Shown: positions 35,045 to 44,323, numbered from the stretch's first letter. The stretch: 64,000 nt of DNA from Volucribacter amazonae (GCF_029783845.1 NZ_LWID01000001.1:2178501-2242500); one strand, 5' to 3'. Notes: generated by a model not told the origin, from the letters alone. Program-made: numbers and translations.

Positions 35045-35191
35045 ATATTTTAGTTGAGTAAAAATAATGGAAGGATTTATGTTAAGGGCGGTAAATTTTG
35101 AGAGTTTTTTTGGGGCTATATTAAAATTAGTAATCTATTATAACAGCTAATCTACTTCAGCCCCTATTATATAACTAAACAATGATTAGAC

Positions 35192-35971
35192 TTATGGCTT
35201 TTTATATAATGATAAAATAAAAAATAAGGCCGCACTAATCACCACTGACGGACCAGCAGCGGTATCATAGTATGCGGAGAGGGTTAATCCCATACAAACG
35301 GCTAGCATACTTATTATTACCGCAATGAGTGCCATTTTTTCTGGGGTATCGGCAAAACGTCTGGCGGTAGCCGCAGGAATAATCAGTAAAGAAGTAATGA
35401 TTAAAGCACCGACAAATTTCATACTTAAGGCTATGGTTAGGGCGGTGAGTAGCATTAAAATAACCCGCATTTTCTTGACATTAATTCCTTCCACTTGTGC
35501 CAATTCAGGGCTAACGGTAACCGAAATAAGAGTATTCCAATAATAGAGTAAAATTGCAAAAACCAATAATACGCCTAAACCGATATAAAGGACATCTTGG
35601 TAGTTAATTGCTAATAAATCACCAAATAAGTATGCCATAAGATCAACACGAACATTTTGCAATAATCCAACAGTAATGACACCAAGTGATAAGCAACTAT
35701 GGGCAATAATGCCAAGTATGGTATCCACTGAATATTGGTTATGGTTTTCTAACCATACCATAGCGATAGCTAATAATAGGACAAGAAGCAAAATAGCAAG
35801 ATAGGGGTTAATTTGTAGAAAAATCCCTAGGGCTACACCTAATAATGCAGAATGAGCAAGGGTATCGCCAAAATATGCCATTTTTCGCCAGACCACAAAT
35901 GCTCCTAGTGGGGCAGTAATGCAAGAGAGTAATATTCCTGTAAGCCAAGCAGGAAAAAGAATATCAAACAT
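35192..35971 (-). CDS. znuB: Zinc ABC transporter permease ZnuB
   Basis: ZnuB is the membrane subunit of the high-affinity zinc importer. The 259 residues have about eight transmembrane segments. Family motifs are APLGAFVVWRKMAYFGDTLAHSALLGVALG (residues about 21-50, the ABC-3 signature) and ALIITSLLIIPAATARRFA (near 190). It starts 3 bases after the znuC stop. The substrate-binding znuA is not adjacent; in Haemophilus it is also encoded elsewhere. Confidence 0.95.
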   Translation of the reverse strand: MFDILFPAWLTGILLSCITAPLGAFVVWRKMAYFGDTLAHSALLGVALGIFLQINPYLAILLLVLLLAIAMVWLENHNQYSVDTILGIIAHSCLSLGVITVGLLQNVRVDLMAYLFGDLLAINYQDVLYIGLGVLLVFAILLYYWNTLISVTVSPELAQVEGINVKKMRVILMLLTALTIALSMKFVGALIITSLLIIPAATARRFADTPEKMALIAVIISMLAVCMGLTLSAYYDTAAGPSVVISAALFFILSLYKKP

Positions 35972-35974
35972 ATA

Positions 35975-36784
35975 TTAACCTTTCGTTTGCGTTGTTGGTT
36001 GATGTGTACATTGTAAGGTATGTGAATAAGGCGTACAGCATACATTACCATGTAAATCATGTTTATGATTATGATGATGAGTATAAACAGCAATATTTTT
36101 AGAGAATTGATCGCCAAAAATATGGATAAATTTGGGATCATTTGAGATGGTTTCAGGCGTACCTGCACAACAAATATGTTGATTAATACATAAGACTTCG
36201 TTGGTATCCGCCATGACTAAATGTAAGTCATGGGATACCATTAAAATAGCACAATCTAGTTGCTTTTGAGTTTGATGAATAAGCTGATAAAGTTCAACTT
36301 GCCCACTAATATCCACACCTTGTGTGGGTTCATCAAGTACCAACAAATTAGGTTTATTTAGGATTGCTCGTGCTAATAATACACGTTGCATTTCACCACC
36401 TGATAGGCGTTGCATACTGTTATTCGCAAGGTGGCTAATCGACAGTTGGTTTAGGCTTGTTTGAATGTCTTCTTGTTTCACTTTTTTATTCAGGGCTAAA
36501 AAGCGCGCTACTGTAATAGGTAAAGTTGGATCAAGGTGGATTTTCTGTGGTACATAACCAATGCGTAGTTGTTTGTGATGAATAACTTGCCCTGAGCTAG
36601 GCTTAATAAGTTTGAGCAATACTTTTAATAAAGTAGATTTTCCTCCGCCATTAGGACCTACAATGGTTGTAATACTATTAGGATAAATACAGAGATTAAT
36701 ATTTTGTAGAGCAGTTTTTTGTTGGAAGACAACATGAATGTTTTTTAATTCTACTAAGGGAATTTTTATGGAATTGATGTGCAT
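35975..36784 (-). CDS. znuC: Zinc ABC transporter ATP-binding protein ZnuC
   Basis: ZnuC is the ATPase of the zinc importer. Walker A GPNGGGKST is at 43-51, the signature LSGGE at 127-131, Walker B LVLDEP at 147-152 and the H-loop His185. Beyond the ATPase core it has a tail (about 236-261) rich in His and Cys (THHHNHKHD, then VCC and QCTH), probably a zinc-sensing or buffering extension, as in other ZnuC proteins. AAAGGCGATAAAAA precedes the ATG. It is divergent from mepM. An uptake sequence lies at 36805-36813. I looked for a Zur operator in the gap but found no convincing palindrome. Confidence 0.95.
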   Translation of the reverse strand: MHINSIKIPLVELKNIHVVFQQKTALQNINLCIYPNSITTIVGPNGGGKSTLLKVLLKLIKPSSGQVIHHKQLRIGYVPQKIHLDPTLPITVARFLALNKKVKQEDIQTSLNQLSISHLANNSMQRLSGGEMQRVLLARAILNKPNLLVLDEPTQGVDISGQVELYQLIHQTQKQLDCAILMVSHDLHLVMADTNEVLCINQHICCAGTPETISNDPKFIHIFGDQFSKNIAVYTHHHNHKHDLHGNVCCTPYSHTLQCTHQPTTQTKG

Positions 36785-37031
36785 TTTTTATCGCCTTTGA
36801 GTAAAAGTGCGGTTAAAATAACTTATTTTTTTACGATTAACAAGTTTATTACCAATAATGATGATTATTTATCCGTTTATACAAGGCTGGCTGAATTTTT
36901 TATGATTTTATTTGTCTGATTAACTTATTAGAGATAATTATTATAGGATAAACCAAAGTCATTTGATACTGTTAAAATGATTTTGTTTTGTGATATAAAA
37001 ACGAGAAAAGCAGAATAAGGCGTGATAACCA

Positions 37032-38405
37032 GTGCAGCATGTGAAGTTAGCTCGAGATAGACGAAAAAAAAGAAAACAAATTAGATTAATCATTGTTTGT
37101 TTAGCATTATTATCTATTATTTCAGGTATATTATTAGGATTGCAACAAGATAAGGTTGCTGATGAACCAAATAACGAACAAAATATAAATCAATCTTTGC
37201 CTATTGGACAAGATAATGTCGTAAATGATCAGGAAAGTGCAACCTCTTATGATGATGAATTATTAGATGAAGACGATGAAGTTGATGAATTACCTGAAGA
37301 TGCTTTAAGTGCCATTAATGATTTATTTGATGTGGCAGATCAGGCGTGGCGAATTAAAAATCAGTTTAGCCATGTTGTAGTCAGTGGCGATACCTTACAA
37401 GATATTTTAGCTTTATCAGGTTTAGATGAAGCCACCAGTAGTAAACTTACCAACCAATACCCTGAATTAAATAATTTAAAACCTGGGCAACAATTCTATT
37501 GGATTTTAAATAATCAAAATGAATTGGAATATATGAATTGGCTGGTTTCGGCGAATGAAGAACGTATTTATGAATTGGTGGATAATCAATATCAACGTGA
37601 AATACTAGAAAAACAAAGTATTTGGAAAAAAGAAGTATTGAAAGGGGAAATTACGAATAGTTTAGATCAGAGTTTGCGAGCCTTGGGGCTGAATGGACGA
37701 CAAATTAACCAATTATCCAATGCCTTACAATGGCAAGTAAATATGCGGCGATTACGTAACGGTGATAAATTTGCCCTTTTAGTTTCTCGTGAATATATTG
37801 ATAATCAATTAACAGGGCAAGGTAATGTAGAAGCTATTCATATTATTACGCAAGGTAAAAGCTATTACGCTATCCAAGCAGAAGATGGACGTTATTATAA
37901 TCGTAACGGAGAGACCCTTGATCGGGGTTTTTCACGCTATCCAATGCAACGCCAAGCAAGAATATCCTCCCATTTTAACCCTAATCGCCGCCACCCTGTT
38001 ACTGGGCGAATTGCACCGCATAGAGGGGTAGATTTTGCTATGCCAATAGGCACGCCAATTATCGCCCCTGCTGATGGTGTAGTAGAAAAAGTAGCTTATC
38101 AGGCTAATGGTGCTGGACGCTATCTTATTATCCGTCATTCCAGAGAATATAAAACTGTTTATATGCACCTGAGTCGTGCTTTAGTAAAAGCAGGGCAAAC
38201 AGTGAAAAAAGGCGAACGTATTGCGCTATCTGGCAATACGGGACGTTCAACAGGCCCTCACTTACATTATGAATTTCATATTAACGGACGCGCAGTAAAC
38301 CCAATGACAGTAAAACTGCCGGGGACAAGCAGCGGATTGGCAACTCAAGAACGGCGTAAATTCTTGATTGTGGCAAAAAGTGCAGAAGAAAAGTTGAAAT
38401 TATAA
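37032..38405 (+). CDS. mepM: Murein DD-endopeptidase MepM (M23 family)
   Basis: MepM (YebA) cleaves peptidoglycan cross-links to allow wall expansion. The 457-residue ORF starts with GTG at 37032 (AAGG 11 bases upstream). A single anchor (about 19-37) is followed by an acidic linker, then an OapA/LysM-like region (VVSGDTLQDILALSGL near 115-135) and a Csd3-like middle domain. The LytM/M23 catalytic domain follows from about 310, with the zinc ligands in HRGVDFAMP and HLHYEFHINGRAVNP. The neighbourhood with znuC (divergent) is the standard one, and in E. coli mepM is part of the Zur-linked locus. The hairpin at 38413 ends it. Confidence 0.93.
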   Translation: MQHVKLARDRRKKRKQIRLIIVCLALLSIISGILLGLQQDKVADEPNNEQNINQSLPIGQDNVVNDQESATSYDDELLDEDDEVDELPEDALSAINDLFDVADQAWRIKNQFSHVVVSGDTLQDILALSGLDEATSSKLTNQYPELNNLKPGQQFYWILNNQNELEYMNWLVSANEERIYELVDNQYQREILEKQSIWKKEVLKGEITNSLDQSLRALGLNGRQINQLSNALQWQVNMRRLRNGDKFALLVSREYIDNQLTGQGNVEAIHIITQGKSYYAIQAEDGRYYNRNGETLDRGFSRYPMQRQARISSHFNPNRRHPVTGRIAPHRGVDFAMPIGTPIIAPADGVVEKVAYQANGAGRYLIIRHSREYKTVYMHLSRALVKAGQTVKKGERIALSGNTGRSTGPHLHYEFHINGRAVNPMTVKLPGTSSGLATQERRKFLIVAKSAEEKLKL

Positions 38406-38412
38406 TAAACAG

Positions 38413-38442
38413 AAAAAATGGTAGGAAATTTCCTGCCATTTT
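38413..38442 (+). terminator. Hairpin terminator after mepM (copy 1 of a duplicated hairpin)
   Basis: AAAATGGTAGGAA folds on TTCCTGCCATTTT, followed by TTAAC. An almost identical hairpin recurs at 39230-39262, on the far side of the small gene pair. Confidence 0.75.
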
Positions 38443-38467
38443 AACTTGCTAACAAACTTTTAAATAC

Positions 38468-38573
38468 TATAGTCGTTCCACTTTAAAATGATACAGCGTT
38501 GGTACGCCTCGCCGTACTACTTGTACTGTCTTCGCCGTACCGCCTTGTCTCATTTTAAATTGAAACGACTATA
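38468..38573 (+). repeat. Full-length TATAGTCG element upstream of the small gene pair
   Basis: A complete 106-bp consensus-like copy; it ends 43 bases before the 163-residue ORF. The flanks read CTATAG on both sides (ACTATAGTC and GACTATACTATAG), compatible with insertion at a TA. Confidence 0.92.
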
Positions 38574-38616
38574 CTATAGATAGTTAGAGAGGTAATCGCT
38601 AAAGAAAGGAATAATA

Positions 38617-39108
38617 ATGCAATTTATTGAAACTAATGAAAGCGGTATTACATATATTCATACTGAATTTAACATTGAAAATGTTACTTATTTAGTCATT
38701 TTTTCAAAAGATGATGAAACATTATTCTACTTTAATGATGAAGAAGATATAGCGGAACACTTAGTCAATCAGCAAACTTATTCTATAAAATTCTTAGTTA
38801 AAGATTATCTTGATGATAACAATAATAATGATTTATATTCTCCCCCTTTGGAACATAAGTTTGGTAGAAAACAAATTTCAGAATTAAAAAATAAACTTGA
38901 ACAAGCGGTATATCAACATTACTTACTCTTTAAACCCGATTGTTATGTTTTTGTAGGGGAACGAGCATCATTAGTGAGAATGTACAAAAAATTATGTGCC
39001 AAACCAAGTAATTTTATGTTAGACTTCAAATCAATTACCGATTTAGGCAGTAACCAAGATTGTTTTATTGTGAAAACACCATCATATAAGGAGATACAGT
39101 ATGACTAA
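38617..39108 (+). CDS. Unknown protein, first gene of a small overlapping pair
   Basis: The product has 163 residues, is acidic and probably soluble. It has no signal peptide, membrane segment or known motif that I can name. The N-terminal half looks like beta strands (GITYIHTEFNIENVTYLVIF), followed by a helix (ISELKNKLEQAVYQHYLLF). DCYVFVGERASLVRMYKKL follows, recalling small single-domain proteins of the DUF6169 kind, though I cannot confirm that. AAAGGAATAATA gives a clear ribosome site. Its last 8 bases overlap the next ORF (ATGACTAA), so the two are translationally coupled. Confidence 0.65.
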   Translation: MQFIETNESGITYIHTEFNIENVTYLVIFSKDDETLFYFNDEEDIAEHLVNQQTYSIKFLVKDYLDDNNNNDLYSPPLEHKFGRKQISELKNKLEQAVYQHYLLFKPDCYVFVGERASLVRMYKKLCAKPSNFMLDFKSITDLGSNQDCFIVKTPSYKEIQYD

Positions 39109-39211
39109 AAAAATTACTGCTGCCGAAATGAAAAAGCAAGCAGCTCAAAATTTTAAAAAAGCTTATCAACAAGCTAAAAAGAATGGTACGTTAAAACCAT
39201 TAGTGATGTAA
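39101..39211 (+). CDS. Unknown 36-residue basic protein, second gene of the pair
   Basis: A 36-codon ORF (MTKKITAAEMKKQAAQNF at the start) that overlaps the preceding stop by 8 bases and has AAGGAGATACAGT as an excellent ribosome site. It is strongly basic and helical (about ten Lys). A tiny basic partner coupled to an acidic 163-residue protein resembles toxin-antitoxin or regulator pairs, but no family is recognised. Confidence 0.6.
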   Translation: MTKKITAAEMKKQAAQNFKKAYQQAKKNGTLKPLVM

Positions 39212-39229
39212 TGAGAACAAACAAAAATA

Positions 39230-39262
39230 AAAATGGTAGGAAATTTCCTACCATTTTTATTT
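39230..39262. terminator. Bidirectional hairpin terminator (copy 2 of the duplicated hairpin)
   Basis: AAAAATGGTAGG-AAAT-TTCCTACCATTTTT has A-runs and T-runs on both sides. It serves the small gene pair on the plus strand and the convergent permease on the minus strand. Confidence 0.8.
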
Positions 39263-39267
39263 ATAGC

Positions 39268-40623
39268 TTATAACACCATAGCTGCAATCCAGCCAAAAAT
39301 TAGCAATGGAATATTATAGTGAATAAAAGTTGGAACAACAGAATCCCAAATATGATCATGCTTGCCGTCCACATTTAGACCAGAAGTTGGACCTAGGGTT
39401 GAATCTGAGGCGGGTGATCCTGCATCGCCCAGAGCCGCTGCCACGCCTACAATGGATACGGTAGCCAAAGGAGAAAAACCAAAGGAAATACATAATGGTA
39501 CATAAATTGAAGTAATAATTGGAACTGTTGAGAAAGATGAACCAATTCCCATGGTAATTAATAATCCCACAAAAAGCATCAAAAATGCGGCTAATCCTTT
39601 GCTATGACCTAACCCTTGGCTAAAACTTTGTACGAGATCATTAACACCACCAGTAGCATTAATTACATTCGCAAATCCAGAAGCCGCAATCATCACAAAG
39701 CCAATCATTGCCATTAAACGTAAACCCTGTTGAAATAAATCATTGCTTTCTTTGAGTTTAAATACGCCCCCTAAGGCAAAAATAATTAAGCCTGCTAAAC
39801 CGCCAATAATGGTTGAGCTAGTAAATAATTGCAGGGTAAAGGTCGCCACAATGGCAATAATACTGACCCAAATATAATAAGGTTTAATTTGTGCAATGTG
39901 GCTTTCAATTTCTGCGGTAGTAGGTTCAGGCCCCGCCACTTGATATACACGAGGTTTACGATAGCTAATAAATACAGCAATAAGTAAACCTAATATCATA
40001 CCAATAACGGGAATAAGCATCGCTAATGAAATTTGTGCCACATTGGTTTGCAAGCCAAAAGCCTCGCCAGCTTGATTAATATTTTTCATTAAAATGCTTT
40101 CAATAAAGATTTTACCGAAGCCTACGGGTAATAACATATAGGTGGCGGTTAAACCAAAAGTCAGTACACAAGCCACTGCCCGGCGATCTATTTTTAGCTT
40201 ATTAAAAATACTCAATAGCGGTGGAACAACAATCGGAATAAAGGCAATATGCACAGGTAAAAGGTTTTGTGATGAAATTGAGAAAAGCAATAAAATCGCT
40301 AAAATAAAATATTTGAACCAAAATAAGGTGCGACTATTTGGGGTATTGCCAAGTTTCTTTATCACTTTATAAGCAAGTAAATCCGTAATGCCCGATTTAG
40401 AAATAGCAACCGCAAAAGCCCCTAAAATGGCATAATTCATCGCCACTTCTGCGCCACCACCTAAGCCCCCAGTAAAGGTTTTGATCGTTTCTGATAACCC
40501 TAAATTACCACATAACCCAGCCACTAACGCTGAAATGATTAACGAAATAACAACGTTAATACGTAGCAAGCTCAGTATCAGTAATACAATGATAGAAATC
40601 ACCACTTCATTGGTGAATAACAT
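39268..40623 (-). CDS. Na+/H+ antiporter family permease
   Basis: This polytopic inner-membrane protein of 451 residues has about 11-12 hydrophobic segments and belongs to the Na_H_antiporter / YuiF-like family. Conserved-looking polar membrane motifs are AMNYAILGAFAVAIS (near 60), SSQNLLPVHIAFIPIVVPPLL (near 115) and AALGDAGSPASDSTLGPTSGLN (near 400). The start at 40623 is supported by AGGAGAAATTT; the longer frame lacks a site. The substrate is not certain, since related proteins move Na+/H+ or amino acids. I recall a homologue in H. influenzae near gloA/rnt. The 40624-40835 gap holds one uptake sequence (40815-40823). Confidence 0.8.
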   Translation of the reverse strand: MLFTNEVVISIIVLLILSLLRINVVISLIISALVAGLCGNLGLSETIKTFTGGLGGGAEVAMNYAILGAFAVAISKSGITDLLAYKVIKKLGNTPNSRTLFWFKYFILAILLLFSISSQNLLPVHIAFIPIVVPPLLSIFNKLKIDRRAVACVLTFGLTATYMLLPVGFGKIFIESILMKNINQAGEAFGLQTNVAQISLAMLIPVIGMILGLLIAVFISYRKPRVYQVAGPEPTTAEIESHIAQIKPYYIWVSIIAIVATFTLQLFTSSTIIGGLAGLIIFALGGVFKLKESNDLFQQGLRLMAMIGFVMIAASGFANVINATGGVNDLVQSFSQGLGHSKGLAAFLMLFVGLLITMGIGSSFSTVPIITSIYVPLCISFGFSPLATVSIVGVAAALGDAGSPASDSTLGPTSGLNVDGKHDHIWDSVVPTFIHYNIPLLIFGWIAAMVL

Positions 40624-40835
40624 AAATTTCTCCTGCTCAAGATGATTGATGAAAAGATTATCCAATTTACCGAAAATTATTAGATTGTCTAGCAGTTTGT
40701 GCGATTTTTTATGATTTTATCCTTGTTCATCATAAAAGAATACGAATATCGCAATCATCATTCTTTGCCTAAATTATTGTGGTAAGGAAAGCAGATAAAA
40801 TTTTTCAAAAAAAGACCGCACTTTGTTATTAATTG

Positions 40836-41471
40836 TTATAAAGGAAAGCCCCCTAAGGATTTTAAACGATTAACCATATAACAAAAAAGTTCAGTGGTAC
40901 GCTCTGTATCATAGAGAGCGGAATGAGCTTGTTTACCATCAAAGGTAATATTTGCCGCTTGGCAGGCTTTAACTAATACGGTTTGTCCAAACATAAAACC
41001 GCTTAAGGTAGCTGTATCAAACATTGCAAAAGGGTGAAACGGATTTCGTTTTACCCCTGTTCTTTGTGCTGCTGCCATAACAAAGCCCTGATCAAACGCC
41101 GCATTATGGGCAACAATGATTGAACGTTGACACTCCGCCTCTTTTTGTGCTTGACGTACCATTTTAAATAGCTCACTAATGGCTTGCAATTCAGGCACAG
41201 CACCACGCAAAGGATTATGAATATCAATACCATTGACTTTTAATGACTCAGGGTTAATATTTGCCCCGTCAAAAGGCTGAATATGAAAATGGCATTTTTT
41301 ATCGGGTTGAAGTAAACCATTTTCGTCCATTTTCACTGTAATAGCCGCTAATTCTAATAACGCATCAGTTTGTGCGTTTAATCCCGCCGTTTCCACATCA
41401 ATAATTACAGGTAAATAGCCACGAAAACGGTTTTTAAGTAGCTTGAAATCCGTTGTTTGTTCTGTTGTCAT
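40836..41471 (-). CDS. rnt: Ribonuclease T
   Basis: RNase T is a DEDDh 3'-5' exonuclease that trims tRNA and other stable RNA 3' ends. It has 211 residues. Catalytic residues are visible: Asp25 and Glu27 (IIDVETAG), Asp127 (HNAAFDQGF), His183 and Asp188 (AHSALYDTE). It lies downstream of gloA on the same strand with a 108-base gap, an arrangement also seen in enterobacteria (gloA-rnt). Confidence 0.96.
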   Translation of the reverse strand: MTTEQTTDFKLLKNRFRGYLPVIIDVETAGLNAQTDALLELAAITVKMDENGLLQPDKKCHFHIQPFDGANINPESLKVNGIDIHNPLRGAVPELQAISELFKMVRQAQKEAECQRSIIVAHNAAFDQGFVMAAAQRTGVKRNPFHPFAMFDTATLSGFMFGQTVLVKACQAANITFDGKQAHSALYDTERTTELFCYMVNRLKSLGGFPL

Positions 41472-41579
41472 AATTGGAAAGTCATTTAGGAATGGCTAAT
41501 GATTGAAAACTCATTTTTTCATTAGCCATATCCCTTAATCAATTAAAAAATAACCTAATTTACACCGCACTTTTACGGC

Positions 41580-41987
41580 TTAATTACCTAACCCAGCTTT
41601 GGCACTTTTATTTTCAATAAATTCAATTTTATAACCATCAGGATCTTCCACAAAAGCGATTACCGTCGATCCTCCTTTGACTGGGCCGGGTTCACGAGTT
41701 ACCTTACCGCCCGCTTTACGCACCGCTTCACAAGTGGCATAAATATCATCACAGCCAATAGCAATATGCCCATAACCCGAGCCTAAATCGTATTCACTCA
41801 CGCCCCAATTATAGGTTAGCTCAAGCACAGAGGCCTTGTCTTCATCATCATAGCCTAAAAATGCCAAAGAATATTTGTATTCAGGATTTTCACTGGTACG
41901 CAGCAAACGCATACCTAATACATCACGATAAAAGTCAATAGAACGCTGTAAATCGCCCACACGAATCATAGTATGTAATAATCTCAT
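41580..41987 (-). CDS. gloA: Lactoylglutathione lyase (glyoxalase I)
   Basis: GloA isomerises the hemithioacetal of methylglyoxal and glutathione to S-lactoylglutathione; bacterial forms prefer nickel. I take the third ATG of ATGATGATG (41987), which gives 135 residues and the best distance from AAGGA; 41993 is possible. Metal ligands His5, Glu56, His74 and Glu122 are all present (MRLLHTM, VLELTYNWG, GYGHIAIG, YKIEFIE). An uptake sequence lies after the stop at 41564-41572. Confidence 0.96.
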   Translation of the reverse strand: MRLLHTMIRVGDLQRSIDFYRDVLGMRLLRTSENPEYKYSLAFLGYDDEDKASVLELTYNWGVSEYDLGSGYGHIAIGCDDIYATCEAVRKAGGKVTREPGPVKGGSTVIAFVEDPDGYKIEFIENKSAKAGLGN

Positions 41988-42072
41988 CATCATATTCCTT
42001 TTTACAAGTTAAGTAATTGAACGGAAATTATGGCATAATCTGCCACATAAATCATTTTTTATTGGGTAAATT

Positions 42073-42870
42073 ATGTCAGAACAAAAAACTTTTCCATTTT
42101 TAACCGCACTTTATGCCTTATTACCGATAGTCTTTTTACTGGTGATTGATATAACGGCAATGTTTGAAGGTCATAGCTTTTTTCGTGCTATTTCTCATTT
42201 TAGTTTAGCGATTTTTACCGCACAATTTCTTTGCCAAATGGTGTTTTTACGCGGTGAAATTTGCCCGGGACAACGTGGACGGTTAGTACAACTTAATTTT
42301 GTCTTTGCTTTATTTTGGGGAATATGGTTTTGTTTAAGCCTATTTTCTAATTATCATTATATTCTTATGGATATTATGGCAATTTGTGGAATAATCGCTT
42401 GTATTACCGTTTGGGGGCAACCGCCACAAGAAAAGGTACGCCATAGTTTGCTGTTAATGGGTATGCTGGCTCTTTGTCTTGGTGTTGGCATTTATTTTTG
42501 GCTCTTAACCTATTTACCCCCTATTACTTGGTTACAATTTAGCCCTTTTAGTCAACTTGTTATTGGCGTTATTTTGGCTTACCTTTTATTGATCCTCAGT
42601 AAAAATCGCCTACAAAATTTTATTGCATTATTGCCATTAATCGCCATTTTTGCGCTTATTGCCAATGCGATTGCAGGGTTGATAATGTTGTTAAATTACC
42701 AACAGCAATTAACGGACGTAATGTTTTATTACAGCCTTTATTTTGGGCTACACCTGCTATTGTTACTGTTTTGGGCGTATCCCATTTGGTATAGCAAGAA
42801 ATTAAATTATATTGCGTTATTGTTTATGCTTGAAATGGGCTTTTGTTTGCCAATATTAATGATGCTTTAG
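42073..42870 (+). CDS. Uncharacterised multi-pass membrane protein
   Basis: The product has 265 residues with about eight hydrophobic helices and short loops. The only charged cluster is FLRGEICPGQRGRLVQ near residue 60. I do not recognise a family. Translation is supported by a clean ORF in the same AT context as its neighbours, although the ribosome site (GGGTAAATT) is modest. An uptake sequence is embedded in codons 10-13 (TALYAL). It is divergent from gloA. A short MITE follows the stop within 10 bases. Confidence 0.7.
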   Translation: MSEQKTFPFLTALYALLPIVFLLVIDITAMFEGHSFFRAISHFSLAIFTAQFLCQMVFLRGEICPGQRGRLVQLNFVFALFWGIWFCLSLFSNYHYILMDIMAICGIIACITVWGQPPQEKVRHSLLLMGMLALCLGVGIYFWLLTYLPPITWLQFSPFSQLVIGVILAYLLLILSKNRLQNFIALLPLIAIFALIANAIAGLIMLLNYQQQLTDVMFYYSLYFGLHLLLLLFWAYPIWYSKKLNYIALLFMLEMGFCLPILMML

Positions 42871-42879
42871 CAGGGATTG

Positions 42880-42948
42880 ATAGTCGTTCTACTTTAAAAT
42901 AATACAGTATTGGCATGCCTTGCCTCATTTTAAATTGAAACGACTATA
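42880..42948 (+). repeat. Internally deleted (69 bp) TATAGTCG element overlapping the hflX 3' end
   Basis: The left tip is degraded (GATAGTCG), the right arm intact (TAAATTGAAACGACTATA). It lacks about 37 interior bases. Its right arm encodes the last five residues and the stop of HflX on the minus strand. Confidence 0.88.
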
Positions 42949-44318
42949 TTATTTCTCAACGTAGAATGGTTATAGTCTTGCCCCTCAGCAAGATAAGGAA
43001 ATTGCTTAACTAATTTCAACCATTGCACTTTATCAATGTTTATCTTTAATAACAGGTTGCCTTGTTGATCAAGGGTTTCTTGGCTAATGGCATTGAGTTG
43101 GTAAAGATGATGACGTAAATTGCCCTGAGTGGGGCTAAGTTGTAAGGCTAGTTCAAGCACTTCTTTATTTAAACGCTGTTTAATGGCTTGCAATAATAAA
43201 TCAATGCCCTCGCCAGAGTTGGCACTGAGATAAACGGCGATAGGCACATGGTGTTGATCATAATCAATTTTGGCAGAGAAATTTTCTGTTTGATCGATTT
43301 TGTTATAGACCAATAACCTAGGAATATTATCCGCATGAATTTCCTGTAACACTTGTTCAACAGTGAGAATATGCTGTTGCTGACGACTATCGTTAATATC
43401 AATTACCTGCAATAATAAATCAGCTTGATTGACCTCTTGCAACGTGGCTTTAAATGCCATTACTAAATCGTGGGGAATATGGCGGATAAAACCAACGGTA
43501 TCGGCTAAGACAACCTTGCCGATATGCTCAAGAGATAATTGACGTAAAGTAGGATCTAATGTGGCAAAAAGCTGATCGGCGGCATAAACCTTGGCTTGGG
43601 TAAGTCGGTTAAATAAGGTGGATTTGCCTGCATTGGTATAGCCCACTAAGGAAATGGTTGCAATATTGGATTTTTGTCGGCTACGCCGATTTTGTTGTCG
43701 TTGATTAGCCACTTTGGCAAGTTTGTTTTTTAATTGAGCAATGCGGATTTTAATGAGCCGTCTATCTGTTTCTAATTGGGTTTCCCCCGGTCCTCTTAAT
43801 CCAATCGCCCCTTTTTGTTGATCTAAATGGGTTTTGCGGCGGATTAAATTGGTGGCTAAATAGTTTAGTTGTGCCAGTTCTACTTGTAATTTGCCTTCGT
43901 GTGAACGGGCTCTTTGGGCAAAAATATCCAAGATAACCCCTGTACGATCAAGCACACGACATTGGCAACATTGCTCTAAATTGCGAATTTGTGAGGGGGT
44001 AAGTTGATGATTAACAAGAAGAACATTTGCTTGTTGCTGTTTGACCGCATGTGCCACTTCTTCTGCTTTGCCTGTGCCAACAAAATATTTCGCTTGAGCT
44101 TGGTTAAGTGGGGCAGAGATAATTTGACAAATATGCACCTTGGCAGATTTAGCCAATAAGCAAAATTCTTGCAGTTCTTCTTGTTGGTCTTGTTTGTTAA
44201 AGGAAATATGTAAAATAATTGCCTGATCTTGGTTATCAGGCAAAACAGAAAGTGCGGTAGATTTTTCTGTTTTTTTTACCGCACTTGTCTTATTAGGTTG
44301 ATGCTCAATCGTACTCAA
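42930..44318 (-). CDS. hflX: Ribosome-splitting GTPase HflX
   Basis: HflX is a GTPase that rescues stalled or heat-damaged ribosomes. The 462 residues have an N-terminal HflX domain with the GTG-containing glycine loop (KYFVGTGKAEEV, 78-89) and GLRGPGETQLETDRR (173-187). The G domain carries G1 GYTNAGKS (226-233), G3 DTVGF and G4 YNKID. The C-terminus IVVSI and the TAA stop come from a mobile element, so the native C-terminus is altered. The N-terminus includes KTSAVKKTEKSTALS, encoded by a pair of inverted uptake sequences (44250-44258, 44278-44286). The gene begins 5 bases after hfq. Confidence 0.95.
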   Translation of the reverse strand: MSTIEHQPNKTSAVKKTEKSTALSVLPDNQDQAIILHISFNKQDQQEELQEFCLLAKSAKVHICQIISAPLNQAQAKYFVGTGKAEEVAHAVKQQQANVLLVNHQLTPSQIRNLEQCCQCRVLDRTGVILDIFAQRARSHEGKLQVELAQLNYLATNLIRRKTHLDQQKGAIGLRGPGETQLETDRRLIKIRIAQLKNKLAKVANQRQQNRRSRQKSNIATISLVGYTNAGKSTLFNRLTQAKVYAADQLFATLDPTLRQLSLEHIGKVVLADTVGFIRHIPHDLVMAFKATLQEVNQADLLLQVIDINDSRQQQHILTVEQVLQEIHADNIPRLLVYNKIDQTENFSAKIDYDQHHVPIAVYLSANSGEGIDLLLQAIKQRLNKEVLELALQLSPTQGNLRHHLYQLNAISQETLDQQGNLLLKINIDKVQWLKLVKQFPYLAEGQDYNHSTLRNNIVVSI

Positions 44319-44323
44319 TAGAA

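Noticed and set aside
36785..37031. Possible Zur operator between znuC and mepM
   Set aside because: Several AT-rich partial palindromes exist, such as GATAATTATTATAG, but none is close enough to the Zur consensus I know.
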